Origin: an uncultured Acidimicrobiales bacterium
Lineage (GTDB): Bacteria; Actinomycetota; Acidimicrobiia; Acidimicrobiales; CALAML01
Length of the DNA stretch: 50,041 nt
Assembly (NCBI GenBank): GCA_937925845.1
Contig: CALAML010000135.1
Location: 1 to 50,041 of the forward strand
Reading direction: 5' to 3'
The notes beneath the pieces are model-generated. The model saw nothing but the letters and a program-made list of their open reading frames with translations, had not been told where the DNA came from and searched no databases. A program made the translations under genes and the position numbers. This document shows positions 8,261 to 16,796 of the stretch, piece by piece; the stretch's first letter is position 1; each line of letters opens with the position of its first letter.

Positions 8261-8964
8261 CCTACGAACGCTTGGTACAGCGGATACGAGGGTCGGCCCA
8301 CGAGCTGCACCATCGCCCGTTTCCGGATCCGTTGGCGGGCCATGTTTGGGTACTGGAAGTCGAGCGCCCCGCGGTGGTTTTAGGTTCCACCCAGAAGCTG
8401 TCGAAGTTGGCGATCGATCGAGCTGAACGCAGCGGCTTCGAGGTGGCCACCCGCCGAAGTGGCGGGGGAGCGGTGCTTCTCGGGCCCGGTTCCGGGCTGT
8501 GGGTGGATGTCTTTGTTGATCCTGGCGATCCGTTGTTCGCCACCGACATAGGTGTTGCCGCCCACCGGGTTGGCCGCTGCTGGGCCGACGCCTTGGTTGA
8601 TCTTGGTCATGGCGCCGAGGTGTGGACCGCGGCGATGATGAGCGGGCAGTGGGGGCGCGATGCTTGTTTCGCTGGCGTCGGCCCCGGCGAAGTGATGGTC
8701 GGCACCGATGATCCAGGATCGGGGGAGTCGACCACCAAGGCGGTGGGCATATCCCAGAGACGAACCCGCGCTGGCGCCCGGGTGCAGTGTCATGTTCTGT
8801 TCCGGTCCGATTTGGTCCGTCAGGCCGCCCTTGCCGATCTGGTGGACATCGATCCGCAGCAGATCGAACCGCTTCGATCCCACCTGGAGCGAATCGCCGG
8901 CGGCATCGATGCCGATCCGGCCGATGTGCTGACCCACTTCCTCGAGCATCTGGGCCGCGCCTAA
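8257..8964 (+). CDS. Lipoate-protein ligase A-like / BPL_LplA_LipB domain protein
   Basis: A 235-residue member of the biotin/lipoate ligase fold. The glycine-rich RRSGGGAVLLGPG motif corresponds to the lipoyl-AMP binding loop, and TTKAVGISQRR carries the lysine expected at the active site. It could attach lipoate (or octanoate) to carrier domains, or act as an amidotransferase. GTG at 8257 is preferred since it forms a GTGA overlap with the preceding stop; in-frame GTGs at 8227 and 8230 are alternatives. It ends 286 bases before mraZ. No E2 or GcvH gene is nearby, so the acceptor is unknown. Confidence 0.8.
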   Translation: MTYERLVQRIRGSAHELHHRPFPDPLAGHVWVLEVERPAVVLGSTQKLSKLAIDRAERSGFEVATRRSGGGAVLLGPGSGLWVDVFVDPGDPLFATDIGVAAHRVGRCWADALVDLGHGAEVWTAAMMSGQWGRDACFAGVGPGEVMVGTDDPGSGESTTKAVGISQRRTRAGARVQCHVLFRSDLVRQAALADLVDIDPQQIEPLRSHLERIAGGIDADPADVLTHFLEHLGRA

Positions 8965-9025
8965 CCGAACGCAGTTGCCCCATGACGACCGTTTGTGGTC
9001 GATCCGCGTCGTCCGGTGGCCTCGA

Positions 9026-9066
9026 TGGGGAGCTTTGGGGAGCGTCGGAGGCCAGGTTTGGTGGGT
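9026..9066 (+). promoter_or_regulatory. Candidate MraZ operator repeats
   Basis: TGGGG at 9026-9030 and again at 9036-9040 have the TGGGN-N5-TGGGN spacing (10-base period) known for MraZ sites in E. coli. The next slot (9046) is degenerate and TGGGT recurs at 9062-9066. They lie 185-225 bases upstream of mraZ and before a weak promoter, which fits autoregulation of the dcw cluster. Confidence 0.5.
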
Positions 9067-9145
9067 TTTCAGCACCTCTTACGCCCTCCCCGTCACCTCC
9101 GGCACCGCTCACGAGGAGGAAATCCCGGCCGATGGGGAGTTGCTG

Positions 9146-9174
9146 TTGCGCTCTGGAGAGCAGTGGCGTAAGTT
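9146..9174 (+). promoter_or_regulatory. Weak candidate promoter of mraZ
   Basis: TTGCGC (9146-9151), 17 bases, TAAGTT (9169-9174). The match to the housekeeping consensus is partial. It would give a leader of about 70 bases before the mraZ ATG. Confidence 0.35.
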
Positions 9175-9250
9175 GGAGCGTATTGGAGGCCTCTGGTGAG
9201 AGCGGGCGAACAAAAGCCGAGAAAACGAGACCTGAGAAAACAAGACGCTG

Positions 9251-9670
9251 ATGTTCGTTAGTCACTTCGATCGAACGATCGATGGGGCTGGCCGTTTGAT
9301 CCTTCCTCCACCACATCGGATGGAGCTGGGCGAGCAGGGATATCTGTCCCTTTACCCCGGCTGTATCAGCTTGTGGCCCTCCGAGGCGTGGGAGGAATAC
9401 GTAGACAAGTTCGATGAAAACCGAGAAGCCACCGCCGATGTACGCCGGGCCAAGCGCTCGCTGTACGCCCGTGCGGAGATGGTGCGTCCAGACTCACAGG
9501 GGCGCATCACCATTCCTGAGGCCATGCGTAGCCGTAGCGGCCTCGAGCGAGAAGTTGTGGTCGCCGGTGCTGGAAAGCACCTGGAGATCTGGGACCGGAC
9601 CCAATGGGCCGCTCTTGAAGAAGATGACGATGCCGCACTCGAGGCCCTGGTGGCCGAGATGCTGCTCTGA
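9251..9670 (+). CDS. mraZ: Transcriptional regulator MraZ
   Basis: A 139-residue MraZ. It carries the two AbrB-like half repeats with the conserved DxxGR signature, at DGAGRLILP in the N-terminal half and DSQGRITIP in the C-terminal half. MraZ forms a ring-shaped oligomer, binds direct repeats upstream of its own gene and controls the dcw cluster. It is first in the cluster, as usual. ATG at 9251 gives the standard MFVSHFDRTID start. No strong ribosome site is seen before it (only GAGAAAACAAG). It is followed by 264 bases, containing a strong fold, before rsmH. Confidence 0.95.
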   Translation: MFVSHFDRTIDGAGRLILPPPHRMELGEQGYLSLYPGCISLWPSEAWEEYVDKFDENREATADVRRAKRSLYARAEMVRPDSQGRITIPEAMRSRSGLEREVVVAGAGKHLEIWDRTQWAALEEDDDAALEALVAEMLL

Positions 9671-9769
9671 CTTAACCCCCCGAAAGAAAAGTACGAATCC
9701 AGGAAGGAATGCGCCACCGATACCGACAGCAGCACCAACAGCAACCATCGGCGGCCACTGCACACCGAT

Positions 9770-9891
9770 CGCTGATCTGCAGTCCTCCGGTTGACAAGAT
9801 GGAAGGCCCCTACTCCGCCCGCTTCCCATCTCGCAACATCGGGGGACAAATCCCGACGAGCACTCGTCAACCGGGGGACTGCAGACCAGCG
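9770..9891. repeat. 122-base inverted-repeat element, possible three-way RNA junction
   Basis: Arms 9770-9795 and 9866-9891 are inverted copies matching at 24 of 26 positions. As RNA, the two differences are one G-U pair and one A-C mismatch. Within the 70-base interior are two further hairpins: AGATGGAAG (9797-9805) with CTTCCCATCT (9822-9831, one bulge), and TCGGG (9839-9843) with CCCGA (9852-9856). The whole can fold as a long stem closing two hairpins, 43 bases before the rsmH start. It could be a leader RNA, a processing site or a small non-autonomous insertion element. No target duplication is evident. Confidence 0.65.
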
Positions 9892-9934
9892 AGGGGTAGG
9901 CCCACGAAGGGTACGGCCGGACACGGTGAGTACC

Positions 9935-10975
9935 GTGAGTGACGAGCCGTTTGACCATGTGCCGGTCCTGAGGGACACCGTGACCGACCTGGTGGCCGAT
10001 GTCGCCGGATCGGGTCCAGGGCTCTTTGTCGACGCGACCCTGGGTGGCGGAGGCCACACCCTGGCCGTTCTGCAGCGGTGTGACCGCCTCCGAGCACTGG
10101 GTCTGGATCGTGATGGCGCCGCGATCGCCGCGGCCACCGCCAACCTCGCCGGGTTCGCCGCCCGAGTGTCCGTGGTGAGGTGCCGCTTTGATGACCTGGC
10201 TCGCCAGGTTCGCACCAACCAACACGGCGGCGATCGAGCGGAGGCAACGGATCCGGTGATCTCAGCAGCACCAACAACCAGCGAAGCCGAAGCCGACGGC
10301 GTGGTCGCGGTGCTTTTTGATCTCGGCGTGAGCTCACCCCAGTTCGACCGCGCCGAACGGGGCTTCAGCTATCGCAGCTCGGCTCCGCTCGACATGCGGA
10401 TGGACGACACCCAATCCCGTTCGGCCGCTGATGTGGTGAACGGCACCGACGAGCCGGAACTGGAAGCGATCCTTCGGCGCAATGCCGACGAGCGGTACGC
10501 GCGGCGTATCGCTCGAGCCATCGTCGCTGCTCGCCCGATCGTGTCGACCGGCGAATTGGCGGAGATCGTGCGTGATGCCATTCCCGCCCCTGCCCGTCGC
10601 CGTGGCGGCCATCCGGCCAAGCGGACCTTCCAGGCCATACGCATCGAGGTCAACGATGAGCTTGAGGTGTTGACCCCCGCTCTTGAGGCGGCCATCTCGG
10701 TGACCCGCCCGGGTGGGAGGGTCCTCGCCATCTCCTACCACTCGGGCGAAGATCGGATCGTTAAGAACGTCTTTCGAGCGGCAACGACCGGCGGCTGCGA
10801 GTGTCCGGCCACGCTGCCGTGTGGCTGTGGTGTGGTCCGTACCGCTGGTCGGATGCGGGTGATCACCCCAACCGCTGACGAAGTTGAACGCAACCCCCGT
10901 GCCTCGAGTGCCCGTCTGCGGGTGCTTGAGGTGATCGAGCCGATTACAACCCGCCCTGGAGACCTCGTTGGCTAA
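9935..10975 (+). CDS. rsmH: 16S rRNA (cytosine-1402 N4) methyltransferase RsmH
   Basis: A 346-residue SAM-dependent methyltransferase acting on C1402 of 16S rRNA in the ribosomal P site. FDHVPVLRDTV begins the fold, the SAM motif DATLGGGGHT is at 33-42, and DLGVSSPQFDRAERGFSYR and RGGHPAKRTFQAIRIEVN are diagnostic. A stretch of about 28 residues (around NQHGGDRAEATDP) before the LFDLGVSS strand is an insertion relative to the usual protein. GTG 9935 is chosen for its nearness to the conserved start; GTG 9926 is an alternative, and an open frame continues further upstream through the inverted-repeat element. The stop overlaps ftsL by 8 bases. Confidence 0.92.
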   Translation: MSDEPFDHVPVLRDTVTDLVADVAGSGPGLFVDATLGGGGHTLAVLQRCDRLRALGLDRDGAAIAAATANLAGFAARVSVVRCRFDDLARQVRTNQHGGDRAEATDPVISAAPTTSEAEADGVVAVLFDLGVSSPQFDRAERGFSYRSSAPLDMRMDDTQSRSAADVVNGTDEPELEAILRRNADERYARRIARAIVAARPIVSTGELAEIVRDAIPAPARRRGGHPAKRTFQAIRIEVNDELEVLTPALEAAISVTRPGGRVLAISYHSGEDRIVKNVFRAATTGGCECPATLPCGCGVVRTAGRMRVITPTADEVERNPRASSARLRVLEVIEPITTRPGDLVG

Positions 10976-11933
10976 TGCACTGTTGGAGCGCCCGGAGAGC
11001 GAAGCATCCGATGCCGTCGACGCTGAACTGGATGCGGGATCGGCGCGCGCCCGCTTGAACCGATCTCGCCTGGCGCGGCTGCCGGCGATCGGTGGCCTGG
11101 ATCGCATCCGGGTACCGCATCTGTGGACGATGGGCTTGGCGTTGCTCTTTGCCGCCATGTTTGCCTCGGTGGTGGTTCATGGTCACCTCGCTGGGGGGCA
11201 GGCTCGCCTGGATGACCTGGATCGACAGATCGGTGCCGCCGAGAGACGCTCCGATCAGCTGCGCCGTGAGGTGGCGCGGCTCGAGGCTCCGGATCGCATC
11301 GGCCAGGAGGCGGCCCGCCAGGATATGGCCAAGGCCCTGCCGCGTTCGTTCCTGGTGCCCATCGGCTCTGGTGTGGAGCCGAGGGAGTCGGGGCTGAGCC
11401 AGATCCAACGGCCCGAGCCAGAGGAAGCCCTGAGCGAGCCGCTGATCGATCGAACCCGCCCCAACCTCGCACCTGAAGATGCGGTGCCAGCCCCAGAGAT
11501 CACCAGCGAGCCCGAACCCGGTGTCGAAACGGGCGAGGCTCCCGCGGCGCGGACCCCACCAGCCGGTCCTCTCGACGAACCGGCTGTAGCCAGCGGTGGC
11601 GAGCCGGTCGCCAATCCCGGAGAGCCCGAGATCATCAACGAGATCGATGTCGCCGACCAACCGGCCAGCCAGCCGATCCTGGACCCCACTTCCACGCCAG
11701 CCTCAAACCCCGCTCCCGCGCCCGCCGCAGACGCGTCGATAAGCCCTTCCACCGACACCTCCCCGGACCTGAACCAGCCAGCGGCCAACGATCAGGGAAA
11801 TGCACCGGAAGTAGCTGACGAGGCATCCACCCCGTTGGAAGTCCCGACCCGTACCGTCGTGCCCCGCGCCCCTGTGGGCGCCGGCGATGATCAACAGCTG
11901 TCCTCGAGTCCGCCTGAAGGCAACGATTCATGA
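10968..11933 (+). CDS. ftsL: Cell division protein FtsL, with long extracytoplasmic tail
   Basis: A 321-residue protein in the ftsL position between rsmH and ftsI. The N-terminal 51 residues are cytoplasmic, a single membrane helix lies at about 52-72, and a short coiled coil at 75-108 (LDDLDRQIGAAERRSDQL) is the FtsL/DivIC-like part that would pair with FtsB and scaffold FtsQ and FtsWI. Beyond about 135 it continues for some 185 residues of Pro, Glu, Ala and Ser, predicted disordered and outside the membrane. Most FtsL proteins stop near 100-130 residues. The start is TTG at 10968, with TGGAGA 5 bases upstream. It overlaps ftsI by ATGA. Confidence 0.82.
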   Translation: MANALLERPESEASDAVDAELDAGSARARLNRSRLARLPAIGGLDRIRVPHLWTMGLALLFAAMFASVVVHGHLAGGQARLDDLDRQIGAAERRSDQLRREVARLEAPDRIGQEAARQDMAKALPRSFLVPIGSGVEPRESGLSQIQRPEPEEALSEPLIDRTRPNLAPEDAVPAPEITSEPEPGVETGEAPAARTPPAGPLDEPAVASGGEPVANPGEPEIINEIDVADQPASQPILDPTSTPASNPAPAPAADASISPSTDTSPDLNQPAANDQGNAPEVADEASTPLEVPTRTVVPRAPVGAGDDQQLSSSPPEGNDS

Positions 11934-14269
11934 GCACCCCCGCTCCTCCGCGACCACGGAATGCGCCCCCTCGTCGGGCGCAAAACCGTCGCGTTCGCGA
12001 GGGGTCGGCGTCGGTGGGGCGGCGCCGGGGGGATCGTCGAACTACCCAGCCCCAGAGACCGCAGGTTGCCCGGGACCGGGCCCAGTCACGTGCTCGACGG
12101 GCGCCACTAGCCCGCCGTGTCGAGCGGCCTTCAACCCGCAAGCGCAAGGTGGCCCAGCGTCAGGAGCGCCGGCTGCTGGTGCTGATCCTGGTGGTGGCCC
12201 TGGCTTTTGCCGGAATAGTCGTCCGGTTGGTTCAGGTGCAGGTGATGTCGCCGGATCGGTTTGTGAACTTTGGTGCCGACGTCCGCACCCGCGACAACAT
12301 CATCCCTGCGGCCCGCGGCTCGATCTTCGACCGTGATGGCGAGCGGCTGGTGCTTCCCGACGAAGAGGTCGACGTGGCGGTCGACCCCGGCCTGTTGGTC
12401 GACACCACCGATCGCCGACGCATGGCTGAGGATCTCGCTCGCGTCCTCGACGGCGATGTTGAAGAGATCTTTGGCCAGTTGAACAGCGACGGGCGCTACG
12501 CCGTGTTGGCCGAGCGCGTACCCCAGGACGTGCTCTTTAAGGCGGGGGAGCTCAACGAGGACAACACGCCGGTGCTCGCCGACGCCCTGACCGGCCCCCA
12601 CATGATCATCGAGAGTCGACCGTCTCGGCTGCGGCCGAGTGGTGATCTGGCGGCGCGGGTGCTGGGAAGCACCAACAAGGACAACCGCGGAATCACCGGT
12701 GTGGAGTCCCACTGGAACCATCGTTTGACCGGTACCGACGGCCGGGTGGTCCGTGAGCGTGACCGCGAGGATCGCACCATCGAGTCGGGTGTGTTCGAAC
12801 GGATCGACCCGGTTGATGGCGAGGACATCTTTCTCACCCTCGATTTCGATCTCCAGCTGCGGGCCGAACAAATCGTCGGCGACCACGTCGCCCGCCTCGG
12901 CGCCAACTGGGGTGTGGCCGTCCTGACCCGGCCCGAGACCGGTGAGGTGCTGGCCATGGCCAGCATGGATCGCAATCCGTTGACCGGCCTGGCGGAAGTA
13001 TCGCCTCAGAATCGGGCCGTGACCGACAGCTTCGAAGCCGGCTCGGTGATGAAGGTCGTTCCCTACGCCGCCGCGTTACACGACGGCCGGTTGCGCATCG
13101 ATGAAACGATCGACACCCCGGAGCGGTTGACGGTGGGTGGGGTCACGATCCACAACTCGATTCCGCAGCAGTCCGGGGAGCTGACCGCTGCCGACCTGGT
13201 GGCCTACAGCTCGAACACCGGTGCCAATATCGTGGCCATGCGGCTTGGCGATGAGCGCTACCACGAATGGTTGACCAAGTTCGGTTTTGGACGTCGCTCC
13301 AGCTTGCGGCTGCCGCAGGAAAGCCGTGGCATCCTCAAGAGCCCCGACCGCTGGGTCGAGTCGTCGGCGCCGGCCCATTCGATCGGCCATGAGCTCACGG
13401 TGACGCCGGCCCAGTTGGCTGCGGCCTACAACGTGATCTGGAACGACGGCAACTACATGCCGCTCGAGCTGCTTCATGCGACCCAGGGCCCCGATGACGA
13501 CGAGCCGGTGAGCAAGGAACAGCCCGATGCCCAACGGACGGTTTCGGTCCAGGTCGCGGCGCAGATGCGCGAGCTACTCACCGGCGTGGTCGACTTTGGT
13601 ACCGCCAGCCTGGCCTCGGTCGACGGCTACTCGGTGGCGGGCAAAACCGGCACCGCCCGCAAGATCATCACCGAGGGCGAGTTGGCTGGCACCTACGGCA
13701 ACGACGGCTACCGCGAGTACGTCTCGAGCTTCTCCGGCGCGCTGCCGGCAAGCGATCCCGAGCTGGCGATCGTGGTGATCCTCGACAATCCGATCGCTGA
13801 GTTCTCCGGTGGTAAGGCTGCGGCTCCGGTGTTCCATGACCTGGCGGTGATGGCGACCACCGAGCTTGGGCTGACGCCGGACCGTCCGGCTGGCGAAGAC
13901 GACAAGCAGCGCACCTTCAACGAGCAGGCCGAAGACGAGCCCAAGGTCGACTACACCGGTCGCTCCGCCGAGGACATCGCCCGTCAGCTCGAGATCGACG
14001 AGCGCCGGCGCAACGCCGCCGAGCAGGCGCAGCAAGACCTGCGAGACCAGCAGGGCGCTGGCACCGAACCGGTGGTCGACCTGGAAGTCGGAACCGGTGC
14101 CGGTGGCAACGGCGGACCCGCCAACCCCGGCCGCCAACCGATCGATCGCACCGTCGTTCCGCAGCCACAAGCGACCCAAGAGATCCAAGAGACCCAAGTG
14201 CCAACGCCAGCACCGGCGGTCGATCAACAACCGGCTGAGGGCGCGGACCGCACCGTGACCCGGCGCTGA
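11930..14269 (+). CDS. ftsI: Septal peptidoglycan transpeptidase FtsI (class B PBP)
   Basis: A 779-residue class B penicillin-binding protein that cross-links septal peptidoglycan together with FtsW. An arginine-rich cytoplasmic tail of about 80 residues precedes the membrane helix (82-100). A pedestal domain follows, then the transpeptidase with catalytic Ser372 in SVMK, SSN at 427-429 and KTG at 572-574. The last 120 residues or so are polar, glutamine- and proline-rich and probably disordered. No PASTA domain is seen. ATG 11930 overlaps the ftsL stop; murE starts 11 bases after the stop. Confidence 0.95.
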   Translation: MSTPAPPRPRNAPPRRAQNRRVREGSASVGRRRGDRRTTQPQRPQVARDRAQSRARRAPLARRVERPSTRKRKVAQRQERRLLVLILVVALAFAGIVVRLVQVQVMSPDRFVNFGADVRTRDNIIPAARGSIFDRDGERLVLPDEEVDVAVDPGLLVDTTDRRRMAEDLARVLDGDVEEIFGQLNSDGRYAVLAERVPQDVLFKAGELNEDNTPVLADALTGPHMIIESRPSRLRPSGDLAARVLGSTNKDNRGITGVESHWNHRLTGTDGRVVRERDREDRTIESGVFERIDPVDGEDIFLTLDFDLQLRAEQIVGDHVARLGANWGVAVLTRPETGEVLAMASMDRNPLTGLAEVSPQNRAVTDSFEAGSVMKVVPYAAALHDGRLRIDETIDTPERLTVGGVTIHNSIPQQSGELTAADLVAYSSNTGANIVAMRLGDERYHEWLTKFGFGRRSSLRLPQESRGILKSPDRWVESSAPAHSIGHELTVTPAQLAAAYNVIWNDGNYMPLELLHATQGPDDDEPVSKEQPDAQRTVSVQVAAQMRELLTGVVDFGTASLASVDGYSVAGKTGTARKIITEGELAGTYGNDGYREYVSSFSGALPASDPELAIVVILDNPIAEFSGGKAAAPVFHDLAVMATTELGLTPDRPAGEDDKQRTFNEQAEDEPKVDYTGRSAEDIARQLEIDERRRNAAEQAQQDLRDQQGAGTEPVVDLEVGTGAGGNGGPANPGRQPIDRTVVPQPQATQEIQETQVPTPAPAVDQQPAEGADRTVTRR

Positions 14270-14280
14270 GCGGGTCCACG

Positions 14281-15732
14281 ATGAGCGACTACCGCGCCGA
14301 CCTGGCCGCCCTCGCCGAGGCGGTCGGGGGTGAGCTCCAACCGCCCAACCCAGCTGAGTCCGCCACTGCGTCCGAAGTATCGGTGACCGACGTGGTCCAG
14401 TCGACCGATGCGGTGGCCGCCGGCGCCCTCTTCTGTTGCATTCAGGGGGCGAGCGTCGACGGTCATGACCTGGCGCCGCAGGCCGTTTCGAGTGGTGCGG
14501 TGGCGCTGCTTGCAGAGCGACCGGTTGACGCCGGGGTGCCCACGATCGTGGTGTCGGACAGCCGCCATGCCACGGGCCTTGCTGCAGTCGAGCTCTTTGG
14601 CCGACCGAGCGAGAAGCTCTCGATTGTCGGGGTCACCGGTACCAACGGCAAAACGACGGTGTCGCATCTGGTAGCGGCGATCCTCGATGAGGCCGGGCGC
14701 CGCCACCGCGTGCTGGGAACGTTGTCCGGCGCCCGCACCACCCCCGCCGCCCCTGATCTCCAGCGGTTCCTGGCTGAGGCCGTCGATTCCGGTTGCGACT
14801 CGGTGGCGATGGAGGTGTCGTCGCACGCCTTGATGCAGGAACGGGTGACCGGCACCCGCTTCGCCGTTGGCGTGTTCACCAACCTGGGCCGGGACCATCT
14901 CGATTACCACGGCACCCAGGAGGAATACTTCGAAGCCAAGGCCCGGCTCTTTCGCCCCGAGCTGGCCGCCCACGGCGTAGTGAACGCCGACGACCCCTTT
15001 GGGGCCCGGTTGATCGAGCGGGCCGAGATCCCCATCACCCCCTTCTCTTTCGCTGATGTCTCCGACTTGTCGATGACTGCCGCCGGGAGCCGCTTCAGCT
15101 GGCGGGGCCGCACCCTCGAGGTGCCGTTCCCGGGACGGTTTAACGTGGCCAACGCCCTGGCCGCAGCGACCGCGGCCGCCGAGTTGGGAGTATCGCTCGA
15201 CGAGATCGTGACCGGCTTGGCCGCCACGCCGCCGGTGCAGGGCCGGTTCCATAGGGTTGACGCCGGCCAGGACTTTGCCGCCATCGTCGACTTCGCTCAC
15301 ACCCCCGATGCCCTCGATCAGGCCCTGCGGGCTGCTCGGGAGCTCACCGATGGGTCGCTGGTGGTGGTCTTTGGCTGCGGTGGTGACCGTGACCGGGAGA
15401 AGCGCCCCGAGATGGGCGCGGTAGCCGCCGAGCTCTCCGATCTGGTGGTTGTCACCTCCGACAACCCGCGAAGTGAGCCGCCGGAGGTGATCATCGACCA
15501 GATCCTGGAGGGTATCCCCGCATCAGGGGTGGCAATTCGCGAACCTGATCGTCAGATGGCTATCTCGGTCGCACTTTCCCGCGCTCGGACCGGCGACCTT
15601 GTGCTGGTCGCTGGCAAAGGGCATGAAACAACCCAGACGGTGGGCGACACCGTGCTGGAGTTTGATGACGTGGCCGTTGTTGAGGCCGAGTTGCGACAGC
15701 TGTTGGAGCCGGAAAGGACCGGCCTCGAGTGA
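14281..15732 (+). CDS. murE: UDP-MurNAc-tripeptide synthetase MurE
   Basis: A 483-residue Mur ligase adding the third residue to UDP-MurNAc-L-Ala-D-Glu in the cytosol. The ATP loop GVTGTNGKTT is at 117-126. EVSSHAL and the lysine in YFEAKARLF (the carbamylated residue of the family) follow, then DFAHTPDAL. The DNPR motif in TSDNPRSEPP indicates that the added residue is meso-diaminopimelate rather than lysine, the usual actinobacterial case. ATG 14281. The stop overlaps the GTG of mraY, leaving no room for murF, which usually sits here. Confidence 0.95.
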   Translation: MSDYRADLAALAEAVGGELQPPNPAESATASEVSVTDVVQSTDAVAAGALFCCIQGASVDGHDLAPQAVSSGAVALLAERPVDAGVPTIVVSDSRHATGLAAVELFGRPSEKLSIVGVTGTNGKTTVSHLVAAILDEAGRRHRVLGTLSGARTTPAAPDLQRFLAEAVDSGCDSVAMEVSSHALMQERVTGTRFAVGVFTNLGRDHLDYHGTQEEYFEAKARLFRPELAAHGVVNADDPFGARLIERAEIPITPFSFADVSDLSMTAAGSRFSWRGRTLEVPFPGRFNVANALAAATAAAELGVSLDEIVTGLAATPPVQGRFHRVDAGQDFAAIVDFAHTPDALDQALRAARELTDGSLVVVFGCGGDRDREKRPEMGAVAAELSDLVVVTSDNPRSEPPEVIIDQILEGIPASGVAIREPDRQMAISVALSRARTGDLVLVAGKGHETTQTVGDTVLEFDDVAVVEAELRQLLEPERTGLE

Positions 15733-16796
15733 TCCGGCTTTTGATCGCTGCGAGCCTCGCGGTTCTCGTGTCGCTGATCGGTACCCGCTATCTGATCGAC
15801 TGGCTGACCAAGCATCGGATCGGCCAGCCGATTCATGAAGACGTCCCTGAAGGCCACACCACCAAAGCCGGAACCCCGACGATGGGCGGCGTGGCCATCG
15901 TGGTTGGCGGCGTGCTTGGCTATCTCGTGAGTCGTCTTTCGGAGCTCTTCCGTGAAGGCGATGCCACCGCGGCGGTGTTCACCCGCAGCGGACTGGCCGT
16001 CATGGGCGCCATCGCCGGCGCCGGTTTGGTGGGCTTTCTTGATGACTGGCTGAAGGTGTCCCGGGAGCGCAACCTGGGGCTGAACAAACGGATGAAGTCA
16101 CTCGGGCTGTTAACCGTGGCTATCAGTTTTGCCGTGATCACCGCCTATCACACGCCGACCCACCGCTCGATCTCGTTTGTCCGCCACGACCAACTCGGTA
16201 TCGAGCTGGGGGTGCTGCCCTACGTAATCCTGTGCGTCTTGGTGATTGTGGGCACCACCAACGCCGTCAACCTGACCGACGGTCTTGATGGTCTTGCCGC
16301 CGGCTGCGGCATCCTCGCCTTTATGGCCTTCACCGTGATGAGCTTTTGGATGTTCGGCAACAGCGAACTCTACGACGTAAGCCATGCCCTCGACCTGGCC
16401 ATCGTCGCCGCCGCCATGGCCGGTGCTTGCGTGGGGTTCCTTTGGTGGAATGCCGCTCCAGCCCGAATCTTTATGGGCGACACCGGATCGTTGGCGATCG
16501 GGGCTGGCCTCGCCGGCCTCGCGTTGACCACATCAACCATGTTGTTGTTGCCGGTGATCGGGGCCATCTTCGTGATGGAGACGGTGTCGGTGATCCTGCA
16601 GGTGGCCCGCTTCCGCACCACCGGAAAGCGCTTCTTCCGGATGGCACCCATCCATCACCACTTCGAGCTCGGAGGCTGGCCGGAGACGACGGTCATCATC
16701 CGGTTCTGGATTATCTCGGGGATGTGCACCGCCCTCGGCCTCGGCATCTTCTATGCCGACTTCCTGTCCGCCACCGATCTCACCAGCGGGTCATGA
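15729..16796 (+). CDS. mraY: Phospho-MurNAc-pentapeptide transferase MraY
   Basis: A 355-residue polytopic membrane enzyme that transfers phospho-MurNAc-pentapeptide to undecaprenyl phosphate, giving lipid I. The aspartate-rich motifs are all present: GFLDDWLK, NLTDGLDGLA, FMGDTGSLA and the HHHFE loop in MAPIHHHFELGGWPE. About ten hydrophobic segments are visible. GTG 15729 forms a GTGA overlap with murE, and the stop forms an ATGA overlap with murD. Its substrate needs the D-Ala-D-Ala added by MurF, whose gene is absent from this cluster. Confidence 0.96.
   Translation: MIRLLIAASLAVLVSLIGTRYLIDWLTKHRIGQPIHEDVPEGHTTKAGTPTMGGVAIVVGGVLGYLVSRLSELFREGDATAAVFTRSGLAVMGAIAGAGLVGFLDDWLKVSRERNLGLNKRMKSLGLLTVAISFAVITAYHTPTHRSISFVRHDQLGIELGVLPYVILCVLVIVGTTNAVNLTDGLDGLAAGCGILAFMAFTVMSFWMFGNSELYDVSHALDLAIVAAAMAGACVGFLWWNAAPARIFMGDTGSLAIGAGLAGLALTTSTMLLLPVIGAIFVMETVSVILQVARFRTTGKRFFRMAPIHHHFELGGWPETTVIIRFWIISGMCTALGLGIFYADFLSATDLTSGS

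Noticed and set aside
8009-9316. 435-codon reverse frame across the lipoate-ligase gene and the mraZ upstream region
   Set aside because: It overlaps three supported genes and the mraZ control region, with no recognisable motif and a random-looking composition.
16346-16792. N-terminal extension of MurD into mraY
   Set aside because: The residues are out-of-frame translation of mraY; the ATG at 16793 overlaps the mraY stop and precedes the Rossmann fold.
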